From Actinomycetes bacterium (GTDB taxonomy: Bacteria > Actinomycetota > Acidimicrobiia > Acidimicrobiales > RAAP-2): a stretch of DNA of 64,000 nt. The DNA is taken from the NCBI GenBank assembly GCA_021791895.1, contig JAJYVS010000001.1, forward strand, positions 107,516-171,515, read 5' to 3'. The notes under the pieces were generated by a model. That model was not told the origin of the DNA. It saw nothing but the letters and a program-made list of their open reading frames with translations, and made no database searches. This document shows positions 1-7,582 of the stretch, one piece after another. Made by a program: the position numbers and the translations under genes. The number at the start of each line of letters is the position of its first letter. The first letter of the stretch is position 1.

Positions 1-279
1 GAGAAGGGGAAGGGGGGGCGGTTCGTCCTCGATGGGACCCTCGTCGCCCCCCACGGACGTCTGCCGTTCAACACCGACGGCGGCGGTCTGTGCAACAACC
101 ACCCGGCCAACCGGGGCGGCATGACCAAGGTCATCGAGGCCGTCCGCCAACTGCGCGGCGAGGCTCATCCCGCCGTGCAGGTACCCAACTGCACCGTCGC
201 GCTGGCCCACGGCACCGGCGGCTCGATCGGGGCCCGCATGGGCAGCTCGACCCTCATCATGGGAACGGAGGACGCATGA
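1..279 (+). CDS. Thiolase family protein (lipid-transfer type), C-terminal part
   Basis: This is the 3' end of a thiolase-fold gene; its 5' end lies before the window. The visible 92 residues contain the LPFNTDGGGLCNNHP segment, matching the family's active-site His region, and VALAHGTGGSIGARMG, the Gly-rich C-terminal loop. Such proteins, often called lipid-transfer protein or acetyl-CoA acetyltransferase, act in CoA-dependent sterol or fatty-acid side-chain degradation with a DUF35 partner. The stop codon overlaps the next start (ATGA at 276-279), so the two are translationally coupled. The family is clear, but the substrate cannot be judged from a fragment. Confidence 0.85.
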   Translation, partial: EKGKGGRFVLDGTLVAPHGRLPFNTDGGGLCNNHPANRGGMTKVIEAVRQLRGEAHPAVQVPNCTVALAHGTGGSIGARMGSSTLIMGTEDA

Positions 280-707
280 GCAGCACGTTGCCAAATCCGG
301 TGCCGGCCGTCTCCCCCGGATCTGAGGAGTTCTGGGCCGCGACCGCCGAGGGCAAGCTCCTGCTGCGTCACTGTGACGACTGCGGCACCCCGATCTGGTA
401 CCCGCGCCCGTTCTGCCCGGCGTGCGGGAGCCTCAACACCTCGTGGTTCGAGGCGTCGGGCCGGGGCACCGTGTACACCTTCACCGTGGTGCACCGGAGC
501 GGGGTCCCCGGGTATCGCGACGCCCTCCCCTACGTGGTCGCCTACGTCGAGCTGGCCGAGGGCCCGCGGGTCATGACCAACATCGTCGACTGCGATCCCG
601 ACCAGGTCACGGTGGGCATGCCCGTGCGGGTGGTCTTCCACGACACCGGCCAGGGCAATGCCCTCTACCGGTTCCAGCCGGACCCCTCGGCCGGCGCCGA
701 CCGGTAG
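276..707 (+). CDS. Zn-ribbon/OB-fold DUF35 protein, thiolase partner
   Basis: This 143-residue protein has an N-terminal rubredoxin-like zinc ribbon (CDDCG and CPACG, about residues 30-48) followed by an OB fold containing GRGTVYTFTVVHR and YVVAYVELAEGPRVMTNIV. DUF35 proteins form complexes with lipid-transfer thiolases and with steroid side-chain aldolases, where the OB fold helps position the acyl-CoA. I chose the ATG at 276 because it overlaps the thiolase stop and the zinc ribbon follows at the usual distance. The reading frame stays open further upstream only as an overlap with the thiolase gene. Confidence 0.88.
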   Translation: MSSTLPNPVPAVSPGSEEFWAATAEGKLLLRHCDDCGTPIWYPRPFCPACGSLNTSWFEASGRGTVYTFTVVHRSGVPGYRDALPYVVAYVELAEGPRVMTNIVDCDPDQVTVGMPVRVVFHDTGQGNALYRFQPDPSAGADR

Positions 708-769
708 CGGCCCGATCGTGGGGCACGACGGTGGGGGGCCTGCCACCCGGAGCACCGCGGCGCGTTGAG

Positions 770-3067
770 ATGACCGCCGGCCACGCGTTGGAGGGTGTCC
801 GCATCCTGGACCTCTCGAACGGGATCGCCGGGCCGCTCGCGGCCATGCTGCTGGCCGACCACGGGGCAGACGTCGTCCGCCCCGAGCCGCCCGTCGGCGA
901 CCCGGGGCGGACGCGCCCGGGGTTCGCCATGTGGAACCGCAACAAGACCGGAGTGAGTCTCGACCCCGAGTCCGAAGCGGGGCGGGGACGCCTCCGTCGG
1001 CTGCTGGACGGAGCCGACCTCTGCGTGAGCAGCGGCTACGGCCCCTTCGCCGGGCTCGCCCCCCCGGCCGACGCCTCTGCCGCCAACCCCGCACTCGTGT
1101 TCCTGTCCATGCCGCCGTTCCTGGGCGAGACGCCCTGGTCGGGGGGCGCCGAGTCCATGGGGTTGCTCTCGGCGATAACCGGCATCGCGCTCCGCCAGAG
1201 CTCCTTCGAGGGTGGGCCCATCGACCCGGTCTTCCCGTACCTGCTGTATCTCCAGGCAGCCTGGGCTGCGGCAGCGGGAGTAGCCGCGCTCATCGAGCGG
1301 GAATCGTCCGGGCACGGTCAGATCGTCACGGTGGGCGGCGTGCACGCGGCGATGGTCGCCGCCAGTGCCTCCTTGGTCATCGACCCCGAGGGGTCCGAGA
1401 TCCTGGCCAACTACGGGCCCGGCGGGCCCCACCCGATGTACACCCGGTACCAGTGCGCAGACGGCGGGTGGCTCTTCCTCGCCACCCTGACCACGAAGTT
1501 CCAGGAACGGGCTCTCGAGGTCCTCGGGCTGACCGACGTCCTCGAGGACGAGCGCATCGAAGGCCGGATCGAGGCGATGCTGCTCCCGACCAACCGAACC
1601 TGGGTCCGGGAACGCTTCGTGAAGGTCTTGGCCAGCAAGAGCCGCGACGACTGGATCCAGCGGTTGCGGGCGGCGGACGTGCCCACCGGGCCCCTCCTCG
1701 AACGGGATCACTGGCTCGACGATCCGGCCCTCGAGTCGGTCGGCATGCGGATCGAGCTGGTCGATCCGACCCACGGGCCGGTCGACGTCCCCGGCAGCCC
1801 GGTCAACCTGGTGGCGACCCCCTGGCAGCTCCGCCGATCGGCGCCAGTGGCCGGTGAGGACCAGCCGGTCGAATGGCCGACGTCAGGTCGGACCCCGGGC
1901 CCCCTCCCCCCCGAGGGCGACGGACCACTAGCCGGGTTCCGGGTGCTCGATCTCGGCACGATCCTGGCCGGTCCCTATGCCGGCACCCTCCTCGCCGAGT
2001 TGGGCGCCGACGTGGTCAAGGTTGAGATCCCGGGCGGGGATAGCTGGCGCGAACGGGGTATGCCCTACATCCGCGGCCAGCGCGGTGTGGCCATCGACCT
2101 CCAGTCGACCGGGGGCAAGGAGGCCTTCCACGCCCTGGTGCGCTCGGCCGACGTGGTGCTCGACAACTACCGGGCTGGCGTGCTGGAACGCCTCGGGATC
2201 GACTACCCGCGGCTCGTCGAGGTCCGGCCCGACATCGTCTCGGTCTCCATTACCGGCTTCGGGAACCACGGCCCGTTCTCCTCCGAGCCGGCCTTCGATC
2301 CGCTGCTGCAGGCGCGGAGCGGGATGATGACTGCCCAGGGCGGGGACAGCGAGCCGGTGTTCATGACCATCGCGATCAACGACGTCACCACGGCAGCCCT
2401 GGCGGCACTGGGCACCGTGCTCGCCCTGTTCCACCGTCGACGCAGCGGTGCGGGCCAGGCGGTGTGGCTCTCACTCGCCGGGACCTCGGCCTTCGCGCAG
2501 AGCGAGGAGCTCGTCCGCTCGCCTTCCCGGGACAAGCCGATCCTCGGCGGGCGCGACTTCCGGGGACGGGGACCGCTCGACCGCTTCTACCAGTGTGTCG
2601 ACGGGTGGGTCCGGATCCAGGCCCCGGATGTCGAGAGCCTGGTCAGGGCGGGACTCCTCGAAGGACCGGTCCCGACCGACGACCCGGAGCTCACCGCGCG
2701 GCTGGTGGCTTCGTGCAGCGGTATTCCTCGTGACGTGCTCGTCGACCGGCTGGGCGCCGCAGGGGTCCCGGCGGCCGCCGCCCGCCGCGTCTCCGAGCTC
2801 GTCGCCGACCCCGAGTACCAGGAGTGGGAGGTCTTCAACCGCCTGGAACGGCCCGGGATGAGCTGGGTGTTCGCGCCCGGGCGGTACGCGCGGTTCTCCC
2901 GGAGCCAGCATCACCGGACACTCCGGCCACCGGGCGTCGGCGAACACACGGCCGAAGTGCTCGCCGAAGTGGGACTCGCCCCAGAGGAGATCGACCGACT
3001 GACGAGCAGCGGAGCCATTCGCCTCGGCTCACCGATGGTCTTCCGTCCGATGGCCGCCTACCGCTGA
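770..3067 (+). CDS. Double-domain CaiB/BaiF family III CoA-transferase
   Basis: This 765-residue protein carries two tandem class III CoA-transferase modules. Module 1 (about 5-370) opens with GVRILDLSNGIAGPLAAMLL, and module 2 (about 388-760) with GFRVLDLGTILAGPYAGTLL. Family III enzymes move CoA between acyl groups through an aspartyl-CoA thioester. Module 2 has the expected Asp in PAFDPLLQARSG, while the aligned segment of module 1 (AESMGLLSAITG) has no Asp there. Module 1 may therefore be structural, as in single-chain two-module members. The ATG at 770 precedes the first beta strand and follows the DUF35 gene by 62 nt, suggesting one acyl-CoA degradation operon. The substrate is unknown. 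Confidence 0.88.
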   Translation: MTAGHALEGVRILDLSNGIAGPLAAMLLADHGADVVRPEPPVGDPGRTRPGFAMWNRNKTGVSLDPESEAGRGRLRRLLDGADLCVSSGYGPFAGLAPPADASAANPALVFLSMPPFLGETPWSGGAESMGLLSAITGIALRQSSFEGGPIDPVFPYLLYLQAAWAAAAGVAALIERESSGHGQIVTVGGVHAAMVAASASLVIDPEGSEILANYGPGGPHPMYTRYQCADGGWLFLATLTTKFQERALEVLGLTDVLEDERIEGRIEAMLLPTNRTWVRERFVKVLASKSRDDWIQRLRAADVPTGPLLERDHWLDDPALESVGMRIELVDPTHGPVDVPGSPVNLVATPWQLRRSAPVAGEDQPVEWPTSGRTPGPLPPEGDGPLAGFRVLDLGTILAGPYAGTLLAELGADVVKVEIPGGDSWRERGMPYIRGQRGVAIDLQSTGGKEAFHALVRSADVVLDNYRAGVLERLGIDYPRLVEVRPDIVSVSITGFGNHGPFSSEPAFDPLLQARSGMMTAQGGDSEPVFMTIAINDVTTAALAALGTVLALFHRRRSGAGQAVWLSLAGTSAFAQSEELVRSPSRDKPILGGRDFRGRGPLDRFYQCVDGWVRIQAPDVESLVRAGLLEGPVPTDDPELTARLVASCSGIPRDVLVDRLGAAGVPAAAARRVSELVADPEYQEWEVFNRLERPGMSWVFAPGRYARFSRSQHHRTLRPPGVGEHTAEVLAEVGLAPEEIDRLTSSGAIRLGSPMVFRPMAAYR

Positions 3068-3093
3068 GCCCGGCGTCCGAGCGTGCTCAGCGG
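3061..3093. terminator. Stem-loop spanning two convergent stop codons
   Basis: A perfect 9-bp inverted repeat, CCGCTGAGC (3061-3069) and GCTCAGCGG (3085-3093), encloses a 15-nt loop. It contains both the CoA-transferase stop and the convergent GNAT stop. There is no clear T-tract, so this is a candidate bidirectional terminator or 3' mRNA stabiliser. Confidence 0.45.
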
Positions 3094-3521
3094 TTGCCTT
3101 CGTTGTCGAGGAACGCCCCGACGATCCTCGAATAGAACTCGGGCTGCGGGGTGAATCCGAGCGAGCGGTAGAAGGGACCGGCGTCGTCGGTCTGGAGACC
3201 GACGTGTTGGCCCGGCACCGCGGCAGTAAGTGAGCGGACCATCGCGGTCCCGATTCCCCGCCGACGGTAGGAGGACTGGACCCACACGTCCACCAGGTAA
3301 GCGTTGCAGACCCCGTCGGACAAGAGGCGGGCCATCCCGATGACCCGGTCCCGGTCCCTCGCGATGGTGACGTGACGGGATCCCTCGAAGCTCCGCCGCA
3401 ACGCCTCGGGCGACCTTCCGTTGTCGAAGCGATCGGCCGCGAGATCGGCCTTTGCCGCCACCCAGTCCACGCCGTCGAGGCTGTCGTCCACCCGGATCAC
3501 GGTCGAAGTATGCCCACCCAC
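3087..3521 (-). CDS. GNAT family N-acetyltransferase
   Basis: This 144-residue GNAT protein has the acetyl-CoA pyrophosphate loop YRRRGIGTAMVRSL (motif A, Q/R-x-x-G-x-G/A) after the strand AYLVDVWVQ, and the C-terminal motif B segment PFYRSLGFTPQPEFYSRIV. Its substrate is unknown. The frame stays open upstream, but the sequence there overlaps the divergent acetyltransferase. I chose the GTG at 3521, which has AAAGGAG close before it; an internal GTG at 3500 is the alternative. Only about 45 bp separate it from the divergent GNAT gene, so the pair may share a control region. Confidence 0.8.
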   Translation of the reverse strand: MGGHTSTVIRVDDSLDGVDWVAAKADLAADRFDNGRSPEALRRSFEGSRHVTIARDRDRVIGMARLLSDGVCNAYLVDVWVQSSYRRRGIGTAMVRSLTAAVPGQHVGLQTDDAGPFYRSLGFTPQPEFYSRIVGAFLDNEGNR

Positions 3522-3566
3522 GGGCTCCTTTGCCGCCTGCTCACGGGGTGGCCCGGGAGTCCGCCC

Positions 3567-4109
3567 GTGTGGCAGGTTGCTTCGGTGACACCAGGCATCC
3601 GGCCCTATCTCCTCGCCGACCGCCAGGACGTGCTCGACCTGTCTATTCGAGCATGGGAACCGGTCTTCGGGTCGCTCAAGGCCGCTCTCGGCCCCGTCAT
3701 CTTCGATCGCTTGCACCCGGACTGGGTGCTCGACCAATCGACTGCGGTCGACGCGGTGCTCCACGACGATGACACCGACGTCTGGGTCGCCGAGACGGAG
3801 GGTCGGGTCGTCGGATTCACCGCCATCCGGATCGACGGGCGACGCAAGCTGGGCGAGATCTACATGATCGCCGTCGACCCCTCGGCGCAGAACGAAGGCA
3901 TTGGATCGCTGTTGACCAACCACGCACTGGAGCGTTGCTCGGCTGCCGGCATGGTCGTCGCCATGATCGACACCGGCGGCGATCCGGGACACGCCCCGGC
4001 TCGGGGAACCTACGAGAAGGCGGGGTTCTCCCCGCTTCCGATCGTTCGGTACTTCAAAGCCCTTGACCGCGAGCGACCGGAGAGGTCATCTTCGGTTCCG
4101 AGCGCGTGA
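3567..4109 (+). CDS. GNAT family N-acetyltransferase
   Basis: This 180-residue protein begins with the typical GNAT N-terminus VTPGIRPYLLADRQDVLDL. It has the core strand EIYMIAVDPSAQNEGIGSLL, whose QNEGIG is the acetyl-CoA-binding loop, and ends with GTYEKAGFSPLPIVRYFK. The substrate (amine, amino acid or antibiotic) cannot be inferred. The GTG at 3567 has GGGAG seven nt upstream; GTG 3585 is an alternative. It lies divergent from another, dissimilar GNAT gene and 171 bp before a ferredoxin gene. Confidence 0.82.
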   Translation: MWQVASVTPGIRPYLLADRQDVLDLSIRAWEPVFGSLKAALGPVIFDRLHPDWVLDQSTAVDAVLHDDDTDVWVAETEGRVVGFTAIRIDGRRKLGEIYMIAVDPSAQNEGIGSLLTNHALERCSAAGMVVAMIDTGGDPGHAPARGTYEKAGFSPLPIVRYFKALDRERPERSSSVPSA

Positions 4110-4267
4110 CTCGAATCTCCAGGGCGGCCATCGCCCGCTCGTCGAGTCACTGGCTGAACGGGAGCACGCAGGGCGATGCTCGAGGTCGGGGGCGGTCGGC
4201 ACGAGCTCGACCGGTCCCGGTCCGGCGTCGGGCCGGCCGGGCTAACGAAGCGCGCAGAGGCAGGGGT

Positions 4268-4273
4268 TAACCT
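4268..4273 (+). promoter_or_regulatory. -10 box (TAACCT) of a leaderless ferredoxin transcript
   Basis: TAACCT ends 7 nt before the GTG at 4281. It follows the TANNNT-N6/7-start pattern repeated through the window. No Shine-Dalgarno sequence is well placed. Confidence 0.45.
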
Positions 4274-4280
4274 GGCTCGC

Positions 4281-4616
4281 GTGTCCGTGTCTCCGGCATC
4301 GAGCCGACTCGAGCGCATCACGACCCGGCGGCGAAACCCGAAGTGGAAGAACGTGCCGCTACGGATCGAGATGGCCGAGTGCATCAACTGTGATACCTGC
4401 CTGCGCCACTGTCCCCCGCAGTTCGGGGCGATCTTCAACCATGGGATCGACGTGATCATCCTCCCGGAGCTGTGCTCGGGGTGTAACAAGTGCCTTGATC
4501 CGTGCCCGGTCGACTGCATCTACCCCGATCCCGACTGGTCGGCGTCTCCCGAGGATTGGTGGCAGGAGCCCCTCGGGCCCGACGATCGCTACGAGGGCGC
4601 TGCCGTCCGGGACTGA
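4281..4616 (+). CDS. 2[4Fe-4S] ferredoxin-like protein
   Basis: This 111-residue electron carrier has two cluster motifs: CINCDTCLRHCP (C-x2-C-x2-C-x3-CP) and CSGCNKCLDPCP. Each would ligate one [4Fe-4S] cluster. A basic 25-30 residue N-terminal extension (ERITTRRRNPKWKN) precedes the fold and is unusual for a small ferredoxin; the C-terminus is acidic and Trp-rich (WSASPEDWWQEP). It lies immediately upstream of two ferritin-like genes, so it may supply electrons to a diiron oxidase or oxygenase; that link is inference from position. GTG 4281 is chosen from the leaderless promoter box, and GTG 4287 is also possible. Confidence 0.85.
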   Translation: MSVSPASSRLERITTRRRNPKWKNVPLRIEMAECINCDTCLRHCPPQFGAIFNHGIDVIILPELCSGCNKCLDPCPVDCIYPDPDWSASPEDWWQEPLGPDDRYEGAAVRD

Positions 4617-4762
4617 CCCTGTCCTGCGTTCTCCGTGCGGATTGCCCGCGGCCTTCCCGTCGCCCGAGAAACGGGGGGTGGGGGGGCGCCCGGCACGACA
4701 CCGGACCGTGACGACAGCCCCAGAACCCACCGGTGCCTCCCTCCGCCCCAATTGGACACCCT

Positions 4763-4776
4763 GGATGCATGCATCC
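4763..4776. promoter_or_regulatory. 14-bp perfect palindrome, candidate operator
   Basis: GGATGCATGCATCC is a perfect palindrome in an AT-richer patch. A third ATGCAT copy lies at about 4787-4792 next to ATACAAAT. It sits upstream of the ferritin-like operon at 4904 and could bind a dimeric regulator. No protein is assigned. Confidence 0.35.
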
Positions 4777-4826
4777 CCATACAAATGCATGAAGATTCTG
4801 CGAACCTTCGTGCGAGGCGCGGCTGG

Positions 4827-4892
4827 CCTCGATAAAGTTTTTTATTGAGGACGGGGCCAACCGCGGGGTTGGTTGTCCCGGACCCGGAAAGG
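4827..4892 (+). promoter_or_regulatory. Structured 5' leader of the ferritin-like operon
   Basis: Two consecutive stem-loops precede the operon. CCTCGATAAA (4827-4836) pairs with TTTATTGAGG (4841-4850) with one G-U pair around a GTTT loop; CCAACC (4857-4862) pairs with GGTTGG (4867-4872) around GCGG. A GGAAAGG Shine-Dalgarno sequence follows at 4886-4892, 11 nt before the ATG at 4904. The first hairpin has an internal T-tract and could be a terminator for the ferredoxin transcript or part of a cis-regulatory RNA. I recognise no known riboswitch class. Confidence 0.4.
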
Positions 4893-4903
4893 TAGCGCGC
4901 TCG

Positions 4904-5566
4904 ATGCCTGACCCGAAGAAGCCTCGTCCCCCCTTCTCCCCTTGGGACCGGCGGGAACTGCCTGGGTCCTTCACCGTCGAGGAGACAGCCCGACGGGTGG
5001 GCAACTACAAGTGGGTGGAGATGCGCTTGTTTGAGGCCCTTGGCGGCTGGGTGGCCACCGTCCCCGAGTTGGACGTCAAGATGCGCCTCGGTACCCACTG
5101 CTACAAGCACGCCTGGCACTCGGAGCTGTGGCACAAGCGGCTCCCGGAACTGCGGGAGATGAACCCCGATCGTCTCACCCTCCCGCCCAACGACGCCATG
5201 GTCGAGTTCATGGAAGCCCTCACCGCCCCGGAGGGTGAGGACAAGACCCTCGAAAAGCTCGTCGGCGTCTACCGGGTCTTGATCCCGCACAAGATCGCTG
5301 CGTACACCTACCATCTCAACAACACCTCGACGATCACCGATGCTCCGACCATCAGGTCTCTCAACTTCGCGCTCGGCGACGAGTTTGAGGACTGGCGGGA
5401 CGGCGAGATGCTCATTCAGTCGATGATCGAGAACGACGAAGACGTCCGTCGGGCGGCCGATCGCCAAGCCGAACTGGAGTCGATCATGGTTCGGGCCGGA
5501 GGGATCACCGGGCCCGGCTCGATTGGAACCGAGGAAGTCCCCAACACCGTGGAGGCAAACGCATGA
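4904..5566 (+). CDS. Ferritin-like (putative diiron) protein
   Basis: This 220-residue, mainly helical protein looks ferritin-like. Candidate metal ligands are E39/E44 in WVEMRLFEALGGW, the His-rich helix THCYKHAWHSELWHKRL (H65, H69, H72, E74, H77), H129, and the acidic helix DEFEDWRDGEM (E160, E162, E168). Its pattern is less canonical than that of the next gene, so it may be a partner subunit. ATG 4904 follows GGAAAGG. Its stop overlaps the next start (ATGA, 5563-5566), indicating paired synthesis with the second ferritin-like protein. Function is unknown; an oxygenase, oxidase or metal-storage role are all possible. Confidence 0.65.
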   Translation: MPDPKKPRPPFSPWDRRELPGSFTVEETARRVGNYKWVEMRLFEALGGWVATVPELDVKMRLGTHCYKHAWHSELWHKRLPELREMNPDRLTLPPNDAMVEFMEALTAPEGEDKTLEKLVGVYRVLIPHKIAAYTYHLNNTSTITDAPTIRSLNFALGDEFEDWRDGEMLIQSMIENDEDVRRAADRQAELESIMVRAGGITGPGSIGTEEVPNTVEANA

Positions 5567-6474
5567 AGCGTCATCTAACCGTCGAAGACCTCGCCCGCGA
5601 TGGTCGCTTCGTCCGGGTCAACATGGAGGATCGGATGAACGACCCCCGTAATGTCGGGGGTCCGGGTGCCTACGGACGTGACGCGGCCGAACAGGCCGGT
5701 GAGGGAGGCCGGGCGGGACGGGTCGGGCTAGGCCGCATGGTCCCCGACGCGCCCAACGCACCGGACGCCGCCCGCTCGCTCATGCACGGCATCTTCGTGG
5801 GTGAAATCCAGGCGCTCGAGGGTGCCGGACGGACCTGCTACGACTTCGACCTCGGCGACGGCGCAGACCAGGTCCCCTACGCTTTGAAGCTGGACATGGC
5901 GAGGCAGTGCTGGGACGAAGCTCGACACTGTGAGATCTCGGTCAAGCTCACCGAATGGATGGGGACCGAGATCGGGGAGTTCACCGAGTCGCCCTTCCTC
6001 TTCCAAGCGGCCTGCAACCCCGACGCTCTTCTGCGATTGGCCGGCGTCAATCGGGCCCTCGAGGGGTTGGCCATCGACGTGTTCAACACGATGCGCGACT
6101 TCGGCGACAAGGCCGGTGATCCGGTGCTCGAGTTCTGCGAGGACTGGATGCTCGCTGACGAGGTCACCCACGTGAAGATGGGGTCGGACTGGATGCGCAA
6201 GCTCACCGTGAATGACCCTGAGCGCCGGGCACGCGCGCTCGAGTTCCAGTCGGTCGTCGACAAATTGTTCTCGCTCGGCGGCGGGCGGAGCGACGACGAG
6301 GACAGCCCAATCCGTCTCGCTCGGCGGTTCCGCCAGATGGCCGGCTTCACCGACAGCGAGATCGACGAGATCGCTGAGGTCTCGCGCCAGGCTCGCAACG
6401 AGGCAGAGGACCGGGTTGCCGCCCGCCGTGCAGCCATGGCCGCAGCCGCCGGTTCGAGCCCTCCCGCCAGCTAA
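5563..6474 (+). CDS. Ferritin-like diiron protein, DUF455/MiaE-like
   Basis: This 303-residue protein has a convincing four-helix diiron ligand set: E81/E86 (GEIQALEGA), E119-x-x-H122 (DEARH), E167 (RALEGLAIDVF) and E200-x-x-H203 (DEVTHVKMG). The two E-x-x-H motifs on helices 2 and 4 match ferritin-like oxygenases, and the flanking residues resemble the DUF455/MiaE-like group. A charged helical C-terminus (240-300) is extra. GGAGG lies 7 nt before the ATG, which overlaps the preceding stop. Together with the upstream ferredoxin this suggests O2-dependent chemistry. The substrate is not evident. Confidence 0.72.
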   Translation: MKRHLTVEDLARDGRFVRVNMEDRMNDPRNVGGPGAYGRDAAEQAGEGGRAGRVGLGRMVPDAPNAPDAARSLMHGIFVGEIQALEGAGRTCYDFDLGDGADQVPYALKLDMARQCWDEARHCEISVKLTEWMGTEIGEFTESPFLFQAACNPDALLRLAGVNRALEGLAIDVFNTMRDFGDKAGDPVLEFCEDWMLADEVTHVKMGSDWMRKLTVNDPERRARALEFQSVVDKLFSLGGGRSDDEDSPIRLARRFRQMAGFTDSEIDEIAEVSRQARNEAEDRVAARRAAMAAAAGSSPPAS

Positions 6475-6494
6475 CGAGCCGAGGGACCCGCCCC

Positions 6495-7049
6495 GTGGGC
6501 AAGGTGACCGTTACGCCCGAGGAGTTCTCGTTGGTGTTCTTCGAGGCCGACCGCATTGCCGCCGTAACGGCCGAGATCGCCGCCAAGGTGGGGATCGAAC
6601 CGGACGTCCAGGTTGAGATCGAGGAGGCCAGCCCGCTCGGGCGCCTCCGGGTCCGGTCGGTCGAGCCGATCGAGCTGTGGGCGCAAGGTGGCGCGCTGGA
6701 AGACCCCAGACGGCCGCGGTACCTCTCCGAGCGGCACCTGGCTCAGTCGTTGGGACGCCTCCTGTTCCGCGTCAAGGACCGGTTGAACCCGGACTTCGCC
6801 GACGCACCCCAGGACGACGATCTCACTCTCCAGCAGCAGAACATCTGGGACATCTACTGCCTTGGACGCCTCGAACGAGCCGGGTACGACGCCGCCAAGA
6901 GCCGCTGGCTCTACCACTTCCGCACCCGCCAGGGCTTCTCGGACGTGAGTGACGCCGCGTTCGACCGGCTCTGGGCCGCTGACGGACTGACATGGGCGGA
7001 CCTGGAATCGGTCCGGACCGAGCTTGCCGAGGCACGGTCCGCCGCATAG
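6495..7049 (+). CDS. Unrecognised protein of the diiron operon
   Basis: This 184-residue protein matches no family I recognise. The first 60 residues look like an alpha/beta domain (TPEEFSLVFFEADRIAAVTAEIAAKVGI, then EVEE-type strands); a helical region follows (LAQSLGRLLFRVKDRL, NIWDIYCLGRLERAGYDAAKSRWLYHF). There is no signal peptide or membrane segment. The GTG at 6495 has GAGGG nine nt upstream and lies 20 nt after the diiron gene, so it is in the same operon and may be an assembly or substrate-handling partner. Its stop is 4 bp from a convergent gene. Confidence 0.6.
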   Translation: MGKVTVTPEEFSLVFFEADRIAAVTAEIAAKVGIEPDVQVEIEEASPLGRLRVRSVEPIELWAQGGALEDPRRPRYLSERHLAQSLGRLLFRVKDRLNPDFADAPQDDDLTLQQQNIWDIYCLGRLERAGYDAAKSRWLYHFRTRQGFSDVSDAAFDRLWAADGLTWADLESVRTELAEARSAA

Positions 7050-7053
7050 GGGC

Positions 7054-7398
7054 CTATTGCAAGTCGTGGGCGGAGATGCCCTCGAACAGGTCGATGTCGG
7101 GTCGGCTCCGGAGAAGCCCTTCGCAGGCGTGGGCCATTTCCACCATGTCGTCGGAGTTGAAGTGGTCCTGCTGGGCTGCGGCCGACTCCCACTTCTCGAT
7201 GATCAGATAGCGCCCCGGACTGGTCACCGAACCGCAGAGGTCGATATTGCGGCAACCCGGGTGGTTGCGTGAGAGCACGACGTACTTCGATAGCACGGAC
7301 ATCAACCGATCCGCTGCCACCTCGTCGGCCTCACGGGCATCGAAGATCATGGTCACGACGGTGATCTCCACCTCGGGGTGGTGGTTGTTGTTGCTCAT
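7054..7398 (-). CDS. Antibiotic biosynthesis monooxygenase (ABM) domain protein
   Basis: This 114-residue single-domain protein has the dimeric alpha/beta-barrel (ABM) pattern: EITVVTMIFDAREADEVAADRLMSVL, then VVLSRNHPGCRNIDL, then GRYLIIEKWESAAAQQDHFNS. The last of these is the usual W-x-s-x-x-a-x-x-x-H signature. Members are cofactor-free oxygenases, haem-degrading enzymes or stress proteins. ATG 7398 is preceded by TAGCGT at a leaderless spacing. It converges on the diiron operon with a 4-bp gap. Confidence 0.85.
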   Translation of the reverse strand: MSNNNHHPEVEITVVTMIFDAREADEVAADRLMSVLSKYVVLSRNHPGCRNIDLCGSVTSPGRYLIIEKWESAAAQQDHFNSDDMVEMAHACEGLLRSRPDIDLFEGISAHDLQ

Positions 7399-7404
7399 GG
7401 CCCG

Positions 7405-7410
7405 ACGCTA
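7405..7410 (-). promoter_or_regulatory. -10 box (TAGCGT), leaderless promoter
   Basis: On the minus strand TAGCGT ends 6 nt before the ATG at 7398, and no Shine-Dalgarno sequence is present. Confidence 0.45.
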
Positions 7411-7582
7411 CGCCGGTCGTTGCACTCCAAGCGACCGGAAATGCCGACGGGAAGTCGGCACATCTGGCCCGCCATCGAGAGAAGCGGGTGCGGCGATCTG
7501 GCCTTGTCACCCCTGATCCCCAGGCCGAGCCGTGCGCATCCGACCACAGCAGGGTTTGCGAGGCGGTATCGGAGAGACCCGC

